DNA of 24,089 bases from Rhizoclosmatium globosum (taxonomy: Eukaryota; Chytridiomycota; Chytridiomycetes; Chytridiales; Chytriomycetaceae). Positions 11,801-18,917 of this stretch are shown here, piece after piece. The stretch spans positions 1 through 24,089 of the forward strand of contig MCGO01000376.1 in the NCBI GenBank assembly GCA_002104985.1, given 5' to 3'. The position numbers were made by a program, and so were the translations under genes. The notes under the pieces are model-generated. The model did no database searches. It saw only the letters and a list, made by a program, of their open reading frames with translations, and was not told where the DNA came from. Position 1 is the stretch's first letter. Each line of letters begins with the position of its first letter.

Positions 11801-12230
11801 TATTTCATTTTAGCCTTGGCCTTTTATAATTTATTATATAAATCTTGGCCTTGTTTGCTTAGATTATATTTATGTTTATTTTATAACATAAAATTCTTGT
11901 TGACAACCTAGGTTTAATTTAAGTATAAGTTAGACCTATATAACTTGTGCCAGGTTTCTCAATATTAAGTAATTTTATATTTTAGTAAATTTAAATTAGT
12001 AAATTAAAAAGAATTCCATTATTTTAGTAACTTAATTTAATTTGCGTGAGTTGTACATACTTTTTTAAGTGTAATTTCAATTGAAATTTATGCGTTTAAG
12101 TTGTACTGAATTAAATTATCCTAAGTTATTTAAGTTGAATTTAATTAAAACATTTAATTCAATACTTAAGTCATACTTAAAATTCTCTGTTTTATATATA
12201 AGAGTTATTCTTAAATTCCATGTTTCATAT

Positions 12231-12260
12231 TTAAGAGTTATTCTCTTTGGTAACCTATGT
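12231..12260 (+). repeat. Detached copy of the nad1 leader element
   Basis: The 26 bp at 12231-12256 are identical to 12601-12626 directly before nad1. The copy keeps the AAGAG/CTCTT hairpin and TGGTAACCTA but has TGT in place of AGC at the end, and no gene start follows at the usual 13-15 nt. It looks like a duplicated, non-functional leader. Confidence 0.8.
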
Positions 12261-12390
12261 ATATTTTGGTATATTTACTTAATTGCCCTTAATTCCTATA
12301 TTTTGGCTTTAACCACATCTTTAATTCACTTGTTATTATGCACCTAATTGCAATATTGTTTATTTTTAGCAATATCATTCTTTCTATTGA

Positions 12391-12602
12391 GCTCCTTGTT
12401 ATTTGGTTAAATTTGTCGTTTCTAGCTACAAAAGAATTCTATATAAGGGTACAACTATTGTATCTAGTTTTGAGTTAATTCGAGGTATCGTCAATGATAT
12501 TCTAAGAGGTACACTAATTCCTCCTAATGTTCATCTTCAAGTAACTCTTCTACATTTGTGAGAAAATAAAGTTAATCCTAAACCTCGTAAAAACTCTATT
12601 TT
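12391..12602 (+). other. GC-richer island upstream of nad1; unassigned open segment
   Basis: An open segment of 56 codons (12391-12558) lies between two TGA codons, with no ATG at its start. Its codon choice resembles the real genes: mostly CTA, CTT and TTG for Leu with a single TTA, no ATA and no TCA. If TGA coded Trp the frame would run on toward nad1. I recognise no protein family in it. The DNA can also form a long-range stem, CGAGGT (12481-12486) with ACCTCG (12582-12587). It could be a gene remnant, an exon of something missed, or a structured leader RNA. Confidence 0.3.
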
Positions 12603-12630
12603 AAGAGTTATTCTCTTTGGTAACCTAAGC
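12603..12630 (+). promoter_or_regulatory. Conserved 5' leader element of nad1
   Basis: Hairpin AAGAG (12603-12607), loop TTATT, CTCTT (12613-12617), followed directly by TGGTAACCTAAGC (12618-12630) and then 14 nt to the nad1 ATG. The same architecture precedes atp8 and atp6. Likely roles are RNA 5'-end processing or binding of a translational activator; this is inferred from position and conservation only. Confidence 0.7.
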
Positions 12631-12644
12631 ATATTTTATTTTTT

Positions 12645-12783
12645 ATGATTGCTAGTCTTATTGTTTTGCTAGGTATGGTACTATCCGTTGCCCTGACTAC
12701 TCTTGCTGAACGTAAAGTAATGGGTGCTTGTCAACGACGTATTGGTCCTAACAAAGTTGGTTATGTTGGTCTTCTACAACCAT
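12645..12783 (+). CDS. nad1: NADH dehydrogenase subunit 1, exon 1
   Basis: Subunit 1 of complex I, the membrane subunit at the junction with the peripheral arm near the quinone site. Three exons join to 918 nt, giving 305 residues, within the usual size range. Exon 1 codes for residues 1-46 and the first base of codon 47: a first transmembrane helix, then the conserved ERKV and [12 protein letters not shown] loop and GLLQP. The ATG lies 14 nt after the leader element. The exon ends in CCAT; joined to exon 2 it restores the family sequence LLQPFADGIKLILKE, which fixes the splice site exactly. Without splicing the frame stops ten codons later. Confidence 0.94.
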
Positions 12784-13594
12784 TCAATGCAAGTGGCTTT
12801 ATCTTTTAATCAAGATAATGATAATAGAGCTATATGCTGGAACATCCTTAAACTCTAAAACTGCTATATACTGGGATAACCTTAATTTATAAACCAATTT
12901 ATACGGTAACAACATAGAGATTGGACAATCAGCAGGTAACCATTCATAAGCTAAAATTAAATTGTATGTTTTAAATTAAATTGTATGTTTAATTTCTAAT
13001 GATAAGCTTAATTAAATTACTTAAGTATTGGGTCCCTCAACGACTATACGCTCTACAAGCTATGGCTTGATAATGTAGTCTAATCCATTCTGAAATTTAT
13101 GGTATAAGTAATCCATTCTGAGATTTATGGTATAAATTATTTTGAAATTTATGAATAAGTTATGGCATTATGTGTATAAACTTAGTTTATTTAGCTGCTT
13201 ATGTTTGTATACGCTCTTATTTAATGTAAGTTCTAGTTAAGTAGTCTTAATTATAGCTGTAAATTTGGTCATTATGTTGTAACTTTATTTCAATTTATTA
13301 ATCCATGGTTAATTATAAACTCTTCATAATTATGGTTTATTATAAACTTCAGAATTATGATTTATTGTAATATAAAATGTTCTTATAAAATGTTCATTTA
13401 ATGTTCATATAAATACTTATAATATATGCTCATGTAAATACTATTATATCATATGTTCACGTAAACATCATATGTTCACGCAAATGTTATGTGTTCATGT
13501 ATATACTGTATTAAAATCTTTAAGGCTTTACAACTAACACTAACCTTGAATACTCTTCCAATGCATAAATTATAAGGTCTATTACTTAATTATG
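12784..13594 (+). other. Group I intron in nad1 (intron 1)
   Basis: 811 nt. The exon ends in U and the intron ends in G, as group I requires. The guide GTGG (12793-12796) pairs with exon CCAT (P1, U-G at the splice site), and the adjacent GCAA (12789-12792) pairs with exon 2 TTGC (P10). Core elements are P at about 12830 (ATATGCTGGAAC), Q at 12926-12937 (CAATCAGCAGG), R near 13036 (TCAACGACTATACG) and S near 13071 (TAATGTAGTC). This looks like subgroup IB. There is no endonuclease frame. About 510 nt after S are AT-rich and repetitive (a duplicated CCATTCTGARATTTATGG unit and repeated ATGTTCACG units). Confidence 0.85.
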
Positions 13595-14055
13595 TTGCTG
13601 ATGGTATTAAATTGATTCTAAAAGAAAGTGTACTACCTTTGGAATCTTCTAACCTACTATTTTTTGCAATGCCATTCTTTACATTCTACTTGGCTTTGCT
13701 AAACTGGTTGGTAATGCCTCTGGACTTTGGTGTCGCTGTAGGTGAATTGGTTGGAGGTGGTCTACTAGTTATTGTAGCTATTTCTGAATTGGGTATTTAT
13801 GGTGTTATTTTCTCTGGTTGGTCTGCTAACTCTAAATATCCATTCCTTGGTGCACTAAGAAGTACAGCACAAATGATTAGTTATTCTGTTGGTTTGAGTT
13901 TGATTATGCTAACAGTAATTTTCACACTAGGAACAATTGATTTGTTGGAAGTAATTACAGCACAACGATCTGTTGCAGTGTGCTTTGCACTATTCCCAAT
14001 GGTGGGCCTATTTATGATTTCTGCTGTTGCAGAGACAAACAGAGCACCTATGGAT
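13595..14055 (+). CDS. nad1: NADH dehydrogenase subunit 1, exon 2
   Basis: Codes for the end of codon 47 to Asp200. It starts TTGCTGATGG so that the split codon is Phe and the sequence reads PFADGIKLILKE. It includes the conserved PLDFGVAVGELVGG segment, ISELGIYGVIFSGWSANSKYPFLG, the LRSTAQMISY loop near the quinone-binding cavity, and AETNRAP. It ends at GGAT, directly before a frame stop in the intron. Most relatives have Phe where this has Met199 (RAPMD). Confidence 0.95.
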
Positions 14056-14713
14056 TAAATTATGCGTAAAATGACAAACTACAAATAAAGACACTATTGT
14101 ATAGTATTATTAGTGCTGGTATTTTGTTATGGAGTTAATACAAACAAAATGTTTATAGTAAATTAAATTAATTGTATTTAAATGAATAAGCTAACAGTAA
14201 ACCTATTATCTAATATAAATATAAGTTTATAAATTTACCACAATTAAAATAATAAAGTTAGTTAATTATAAAGTATATTAATACATATGCAAACTTATTT
14301 ACCGAACAATAGATTTTAATGTAACAGTCTATTAACTTGAGCTAGTTCGATATATCTTAGCTATAGCAGTACTAATGCTTAACTCTCTAAACTTTATAGA
14401 CAAAGTAATTTTGTTTAATGTCCTAATTGTAGTTCAATATTTTAAGGTATGGTCCATTTTAAATTGGGTGAATTGCAAGAACTTCCCACCAAGTTTCAAC
14501 TTTAAATTTGAAATGTTGAGGACAACTTGCAGCGAAGTTTACATCGGTCTATTTATGATGTAAGAACGTTCAACGACTAGGTAATGAGTAAGACCCACAA
14601 TAATTTACCCACGAGAGCCCAACAATGGATATTCCTTATTCATTGATGACATAGTCTGAACACTCTAGTAATAGATTGAAGAGAAGTTAAATACTATCTC
14701 ATTAACATATTTG
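14056..14713 (+). other. Group I intron in nad1 (intron 2), omega-like
   Basis: 658 nt. The guide GTCCAT (14452-14457) pairs over 6 bp with the exon end ATGGAT (U-G at the junction). GGTA (14446-14449) can pair with TACC in exon 3, with a small bulge. The core is compact: P AATTGCAAGA (14471), Q CAACTTGCAGCGAAG (14523-14537), R GTTCAACGACTAG (14568-14580) and S GACATAGTCTGAAC (14648-14661). This core closely resembles the subgroup IA intron of yeast mitochondrial LSU rRNA and differs from the other three introns here. A 62-codon frame over the core is a shadow; no endonuclease is present. The long P1 loop (about 400 nt) is AT-rich. Confidence 0.85.
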
Positions 14714-15031
14714 CTACCTGAAGCAGAGTCCGAATTGGTCAGCGGCTTTATGACAGAGCACGGTGCATTTCCATTTGCTTGTTTCTTCTTGGCAGAATAC
14801 TGTAATATGATTACTATCAGTACTCTATTTGGTGTTTTGTTCTTTGGTATTAGTGTAGCTAGTGGTGCACACATCGCATTGCTATTCTTCATGATTTGGC
14901 TACGTGCTTCTCTAGCTCGACTACGTTTTGATCAACTAATGTCTGCTTTCTGGTCTCACATGTTGCCATTCTTGATGGGTTATATTATGTTCTTGCCAGC
15001 ATTCTTGTACACATTTGATATTCTTTCTTAA
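14714..15031 (+). CDS. nad1: NADH dehydrogenase subunit 1, exon 3
   Basis: Codes for residues 201-305. Joined to exon 2 it gives RAPMD-LPEAESELVSGFMTEH, the conserved acidic loop of the subunit, followed by the AEYCNM segment and the last transmembrane helices, ending FLYTFDILS with TAA. The exon begins after an intron-terminal G in the same frame. A unit like the 25-bp repeat at 4328-4402 begins right at the stop codon, and a pseudoknot-like element lies 100 bp downstream. Confidence 0.96.
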   Translation, partial: LPEAESELVSGFMTEHGAFPFACFFLAEYCNMITISTLFGVLFFGISVASGAHIALLFFMIWLRASLARLRFDQLMSAFWSHMLPFLMGYIMFLPAFLYTFDILS

Positions 15032-15585
15032 GTTAAATTAGGTATTTTACCTTTAATTAAAATTAAAATTAAGTTATGTACAACAGCTTGGTTGTTTATC
15101 GGTATTAAATTGCCCATTATTTAAATGGTTTAAGGAACTACCTCGAGTTTGATGATCTTAATATAGATTAGTATAAGTCTAATTTAGATCTAGGTAGGCG
15201 ATCACATTTCAACTCTTTAATAAATTTAAATGTTAATACATTAATTATTCTAAACTTATTGTATAAATAATCGGGTTATAGACTACCAAATTAAAAAATA
15301 ATCAGGTTATAGATTACTAAATTATAAAATCCAGCTCTAATATAGCAACATATTAAAATAGTATAAAGATAAACCTAATCATTTATAAAGCTATGATTTA
15401 AAATATATATTGGTTTAAAATATATTGGTTATATTTATATTAATAATATTTATTGAAATTTATCTAGTATAAAATGTTCTATAAATTAATCTTTGTAATT
15501 ATGTTGTATAAAGATATCTTGGTAAAGTTGAATAAAACTAGTCTTAACATTATAGCATTTATTGCTTTCGAGTATAATGCTTTAT
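15032..15585. other. Spacer between nad1 and atp8
   Basis: About 550 bp with no gene. It holds a 25-bp repeat unit directly after nad1, the structured element at 15134-15215, then AT-rich sequence with small tandem duplications (for example ATAATCRGGTTATAGA near 15268 and 15299). Confidence 0.75.
15134..15215 (+). other. Structured 3' element downstream of nad1 (copy 1)
   Basis: CTACCT (15138-15143) pairs with AGGTAG (15192-15197). Inside it, GATCT (15154-15158) pairs with AGATC (15186-15190), with a further ATTAG/CTAAT hairpin. The left-hand bulge is GAGTTTGA (15145-15152), which can pair with TTCAACTC (15208-15215) beyond the stem, giving a pseudoknot with one bulged T. GCG follows the stem. 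The same layout occurs after atp6 (17257-17324) with a compensatory change in the outer stem. A role in mRNA 3'-end formation or stability is plausible but unproven. Confidence 0.6.
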
Positions 15586-15626
15586 AAGAGGAATATTTAA
15601 CAATAATTCTCTTGGGTAACCTAAGC
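15586..15626 (+). promoter_or_regulatory. Conserved 5' leader element of atp8
   Basis: Hairpin AAGAG (15586-15590) / CTCTT (15609-15613) with an 18-nt loop, then GGGTAACCTAAGC (15614-15626) and 15 nt to the atp8 ATG. The stem matches that of nad1 but the loop is unrelated, so the stem and the 13-nt string are what is conserved. Confidence 0.65.
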
Positions 15627-15641
15627 TAATATATAATATAT

Positions 15642-15717
15642 ATGCCTCAATTCTCTCCAATCTGGTGGACAAACCTATTGTCTTGGATGTTTGCTGTACT
15701 AAGCTTTACTGTTTGGT
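15642..15717 (+). CDS. atp8: ATP synthase F0 subunit 8, exon 1
   Basis: Small single-helix subunit of the ATP synthase membrane sector, which helps assemble subunit a (atp6) into the peripheral stalk region. The exon codes for 25 residues plus one base: the near-universal MPQ start, then a hydrophobic helix rich in Trp, Leu and Phe. The two exons together give 51 residues, close to the 48-52 usual in fungi. The exon was assigned by MPQ, by its position immediately before atp6, and by a matching leader element 15 nt upstream. Read through, the frame would stop three codons into the intron at TGA. Fungal atp8 genes are seldom interrupted. Confidence 0.85.
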
Positions 15718-16370
15718 TCCATATCTGAAATTATTTACTGATTGTATAGTTGGTCTTGTTTGTAATTTGCTGCTTAACAATAAAGTTAATGTTTAGGCTT
15801 GTAAATATTTAGCAAATACGTGACTTTACAAATTTGACATATTCGTAGTTATTTATTGGCTAATCTTTTAAATTACGAAGATGGTTTAAATAGAATAAGT
15901 TGCATTAGTTATAAATGCCAAACGGTCAGTGAATTGTATATTTAGCTTAATTATTTAAATCAGTTATTTAGTTTTCAGTTATTTATTAATGGAGCCCTTT
16001 TGATTAATTGAAAAATTACAATGTTTAATTAAACTCAGTTGATCTTTCGAATGAATCTATATGCTGGAACCTCCTTAGAGCTTTTATATCTGGATGAAAA
16101 GTAATTACTTATGTAATGGTTATTTGTTTATTTAAGCTAGTGTTAAGGCTCACTAAACAATGTAAATATTGTCCTTATTTATGACTTATTTTACTTACGT
16201 ATATTGATACTATTCCTCAAGATAAATTTAAAAGATTGGACAATCAGCAGGAAATCAATTTTATTATTTAATTTAATAAAACTAAGATCCTCAGAGACTA
16301 CACGATTCAAGAAGATAAATTATTCTTCTAAGATATAGTCCAACCGATTTGGAAACATTTCGGATAAATG
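15718..16370 (+). other. Group I intron in atp8
   Basis: 653 nt. Exon GGT pairs with GCC (15994-15996) and the adjoining ATGGA (15989-15993) pairs both with the first intron bases TCCAT and with the identical first bases of exon 2 (P10), so the boundaries are well supported. The P1 loop is about 266 nt of AT-rich sequence. Core: P ATATGCTGGAAC (16059-16070), Q CAATCAGCAGG (16241-16251), R TCAGAGACTACACG (16291-16304), S AAGATATAGTCC (16330-16341), then a P9 hairpin CCGA/TCGG (16343-16362). These are subgroup IB signatures. No endonuclease frame. Confidence 0.85.
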
Positions 16371-16450
16371 TCCATCAAACAATTAGTTTCCCTGCAACAC
16401 TACGTATTCAAGTTGCTAGATCTCTAATGCTGTACGAAAACAAAATCTAA
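16371..16450 (+). CDS. atp8: ATP synthase F0 subunit 8, exon 2
   Basis: Completes codon 26 (Phe) and codes for residues 27-51, a basic amphipathic tail ending in LMLYENKI and TAA. The hydrophobic start followed by a positively charged C-terminal half is usual for subunit 8. The join was chosen from P10 pairing and frame. It lies 63 bp before atp6, so the two genes are probably co-transcribed. Confidence 0.8.
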
Positions 16451-16471
16451 TGTACAAATTTATTATTTAAT

Positions 16472-16500
16472 AAGCTCTATAAAGCTTTTGTAACCTACGC
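16472..16500 (+). promoter_or_regulatory. Conserved 5' leader element of atp6
   Basis: Hairpin AAGCT (16472-16476), loop CTATAA, AGCTT (16483-16487), then TTGTAACCTACGC (16488-16500) and 13 nt to the atp6 ATG. Compared with nad1 and atp8 the last two stem pairs differ but remain paired (AG/CT changed to CT/AG), which is covariation supporting a real RNA hairpin. Confidence 0.65.
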
Positions 16501-16513
16501 ACTTGTATTTATT

Positions 16514-17233
16514 ATGTACTTTATTTCTTCTCCAATGGAACAATTTGAAATTTATCCCATTTTGTCCTTTAACTTTACAATTAATAACGTTGTATTGTAC
16601 TTTATTTTCGCAGCTGTAATTTCCATGACTTTGGCTACAGCTCACAAAGGTGAAATTGTTGCTACATGGTGGGGTATCTTGAACGAATCTCTATACCGTA
16701 CTATCCTTTCTCTTGTTGAGAACAACATCGGTAGAAACTATAGTGTCTACTTCCCATTGCTATACACAATTTTCCACCTAATCCTATTTAGTAACTTGTT
16801 GGGTATGATTCCTTACAGTACAACACCTACAGTTGAAATTGTAATGACTCTATCTCTATCCTTTACACTACTATTTGGTACAATTTTGTTGGGTTTCTTC
16901 ACACACAAAGTTTTGCTATTGGCAGCATTCCTACCAGCTGGTACACCATTGGCACTAGTACCACTAATGGTAGTATTGGAAACAATTGCTACATTGGTTA
17001 AAATTATTTCTCTAGGTTTGCGATTGGCTATTAACCTAACTACTGGCCACGTACTAGTTAAAACAATTATCGGTTTCCTATGGGCTGGTTACTTGGATGG
17101 TACAAGTATTATTGTTTTGCTACTACCTATGTTTATTCTAACTCTTTTCTTGGCTTTGGAGATCCTAATCGCTTATTTGCAGGCATATATTTTTGTCTTC
17201 ATTGTTTGTCTGACAATTAAAGATTTGGCATAA
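16514..17233 (+). CDS. atp6: ATP synthase F0 subunit 6 (subunit a)
   Basis: Subunit a of the ATP synthase membrane rotor-stator interface, providing the half-channels for protons to the c-ring. 239 residues, typically fungal in size. Evidence: SPMEQFEI near the N-terminus, the SNLLGMIPY motif (93-101), LETIATLVKIISLGLRL containing the essential Arg170, GH at 178-179, and the C-terminal helix ALEILIAYLQAYIFVFI with Gln223. The segment after the Arg reads AINLTTGH rather than the common FANMMAGH. The first ATG is preferred because it lies 13 nt after the leader element; Met8 (16535) is an alternative and in many fungi the mature protein starts near there. No intron. Ends with TAA. Confidence 0.97.
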   Translation: MYFISSPMEQFEIYPILSFNFTINNVVLYFIFAAVISMTLATAHKGEIVATWWGILNESLYRTILSLVENNIGRNYSVYFPLLYTIFHLILFSNLLGMIPYSTTPTVEIVMTLSLSFTLLFGTILLGFFTHKVLLLAAFLPAGTPLALVPLMVVLETIATLVKIISLGLRLAINLTTGHVLVKTIIGFLWAGYLDGTSIIVLLLPMFILTLFLALEILIAYLQAYIFVFIVCLTIKDLA

Positions 17234-17254
17234 TTCAATTTGCTGAATTAACAG

Positions 17255-17324
17255 AACTACATGAGTTTGAAAAAGGTATATACCTTCTATGTAGGCGGTC
17301 CTTTATTAACTTAGACTTCAACTC
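17255..17324 (+). other. Structured 3' element downstream of atp6 (copy 2)
   Basis: Starts about 20 nt after the atp6 stop. CTACAT (17257-17262) pairs with ATGTAG (17289-17294). The bulge GAGTTTGA (17263-17270) can pair with TTCAACTC (17317-17324), and the inner hairpin is AAGGTA-TA-TACCTT (17273-17286). GCG follows the outer stem. Relative to the copy after nad1, the fifth base of the stem has changed from C to A and its partner from G to T, preserving pairing, while the inner hairpin is wholly different in sequence. Confidence 0.6.
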
Positions 17325-17340
17325 ATTTATAAATTAATTT

Positions 17341-17404
17341 ATTTAGTAACTTGTGATTAAATTTATTTAGTAACTTGTGATTAAATTTAGTAACTTGTGA
17401 TTAA
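17341..17404 (+). repeat. 20-24 bp tandem repeat before cox2
   Basis: Three copies of ATTTAGTAACTTGTGATTAA; the middle one carries four extra bases. It lies 75 bp upstream of the cox2 start, and the 50 bp before the ATG lack the leader element of nad1, atp8 and atp6. Confidence 0.9.
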
Positions 17405-17478
17405 ATTTATTTATAATTATGTTGGCAATTTATGCTCAACCGTATTTGATTCGTATGACTCACTAATATTAACTTCTT

Positions 17479-17763
17479 ATGTCTCGTATCTTCTGTGATT
17501 ATCCTTTGAATTACTCTCTTGGTTTTCAAGATCCAGCTTCTAACTGGATGTATGCTATTGTTGACTTGCATGACAGAATTATCTTCTTCTTGCTAATTTT
17601 GCTAGTACTAGTTTCTTGGTTCTTGGTTTCTTCTCTAACAAACAAAGATCACCTAACATATTTGGCACATGGTAACGTAATTGAACTAGTATGGACTATT
17701 ACACCTGCAGGTATTCTATGGGCTATTGGTTTGCCAAGTCTAAACCTACTTTACTTGATGGAT
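17479..17763 (+). CDS. cox2: Cytochrome c oxidase subunit 2, exon 1
   Basis: Subunit II of complex IV, which accepts electrons from cytochrome c at its CuA centre on the intermembrane-space side. Exon 1 codes for residues 1-95: N-terminal LGFQDPASNWMYAIVDLHD, the first transmembrane helix, then the second helix with IELVWTITPAGILW and LPSLNLLYLMD. The two exons give 242 residues. The exon ends in GGAT within the conserved LLYLMDEV segment; unspliced, the frame stops two codons into the intron. The ATG gives the expected short N-terminal extension, with no obvious cleavable presequence. Confidence 0.97.
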
Positions 17764-18146
17764 ACTGTTTAAAGCTTTAATAGAATTTTAGAAATAGTAA
17801 ATAAACAACTTATAAGTTGGTATTATAATATAAATGGGCAACATAAACTTAAATTTGGTAACATAAATAGAATAAATTGGTAAAAGAATTTATATGAAAG
17901 TATATTTCTAACGTATTGGTAATTCAGTACGAGATAAATAACATTATTGATATATAAATATATTTATGTAATAAAATACAATTAAAAAGAATAAAGAATA
18001 AAGTTATAAATTCAAGCTTAATATAGTAGGCCATTATAAAGTGGCATAAGTCTGTAATAACTAAATTAGTTTAAATTCAATTGGTTATTTAAGGTATATT
18101 TAAGGGTTATATTATCTAACTTTATAAATGATTGCTAATGTAAATA

Positions 18147-18218
18147 ATAATGCTAATGTTAATAAATAAAATAATGCTAATGTTAGTAAATAAAATAATG
18201 CTAATGTTAGTAAATATA
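18147..18218 (+). repeat. 24-bp tandem repeat inside the cox2 intron
   Basis: Three head-to-tail copies (18147, 18171, 18195) of a unit beginning ATAATGCTAATGTTA. It lies in the expanded P1 loop, so the slippage process seen in spacers also affects introns. Confidence 0.92.
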
Positions 18219-18857
18219 TGTTTTGTTTAAATGAATATAAATATTTATATGAAATCAGTGCTATATTTAATAAAAATTAGGTGTAAACAATTTATAAAGC
18301 TCTAAATTTACTTTAGGCTATGATTGAAATTTAAGTTAATCTGTGTTTATACAAAAGTATAAGTTAGATAAAATGTTAAATTTTAATTGTTGTATAAATT
18401 AGTTAGCATAGCTTAAAGCATTAGCGTTAATTTAAGTTGCATATATACATTAATTTAAATTGTGCATTAATTTATATCAGTTATAAACTGTTATTTTATT
18501 TAAGTTATACATTAATTAGTTTAAGTTTATAGCTATTATTTAATATAAAGTTTATAACTATTATTTCATGTTTAGTTTATATTTAAAAATTTAGTTTAGT
18601 TTATATTTAAAATTTAGTTTATATTTAATATTTGATTTATATTTAATATTTAGTTTATATCTAAAATCTATTTATACAAACTTTGTCCTCTAGAGAGTTA
18701 ATACTTTCTTTAAAATCTTGCTATATGCTGGAATAGTTTAAGATAATACTAATTTGTATTAAGCTATAAATTACTTAGAAATTCTTAAAGTTTGATATTT
18801 CAAGTGAAATTATTTATAGTATAACTGAATCAGCAGGTAACCAATTAATGTATAGTC

Positions 18858-18917
18858 AAATATCTTAAGATATTTTGTTATATTAATGTATAGTCAAACA
18901 TTTTCATGAAAATGTTT
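18858..18917. repeat. Two palindromes in a duplicated segment of the cox2 intron
   Basis: AAATATCTTAAGATATTT (18858-18875) and AAACATTTTCATGAAAATGTTT (18896-18917, 22 bp) each follow a copy of AATGTATAGTC. The first palindrome also occurs at 1185-1202 and 20462-20479, with a one-base variant at 23023-23040; a form of the second is at about 22118-22137. They sit in the peripheral region between Q and R, where insertion would be tolerated. Confidence 0.85.

Larger units (their letters stand above)
11392..12602. other. Spacer between cox3 and nad1
   Basis: About 1.2 kb with no recognised gene. It is less uniformly AT-rich than the outer spacers. It holds a family A palindrome, two GC-richer islands (about 11480-11800 and 12391-12602, listed separately) and a detached copy of the nad1 leader element (12231-12260). 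Short frames here use TTA, ATA and AGG codons that the genuine genes avoid. Confidence 0.75.

Noticed and set aside
12081..12347. 88-codon open frame between cox3 and nad1
   Set aside because: It uses many TTA and ATA codons that the real genes avoid, matches no family, and its LRVILFGNL stretch is simply the translated copy of the leader repeat.
14375..14563. 62-codon open frame inside nad1 intron 2
   Set aside because: It covers the guide sequence and the P and Q core elements of the group I intron and has no endonuclease motif.
14665..14892. 75-codon frame on the - strand
   Set aside because: Antisense shadow of nad1 exon 3.
15145..15200. GAGTTTGATGAT followed by GGCG, resembling the 5' end of SSU rRNA
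   Set aside because: The second copy after atp6 and the compensatory stem change fit a repeated structured element better; no later SSU rRNA motif follows either copy.
16463..16645. 60-codon frame on the - strand
   Set aside because: Antisense shadow of the atp6 leader and 5' end.
17764..18680. Possible homing endonuclease gene in the cox2 intron
   Set aside because: No long frame and no LAGLIDADG or GIY-YIG motif was seen; the stretch is AT-rich repeat.
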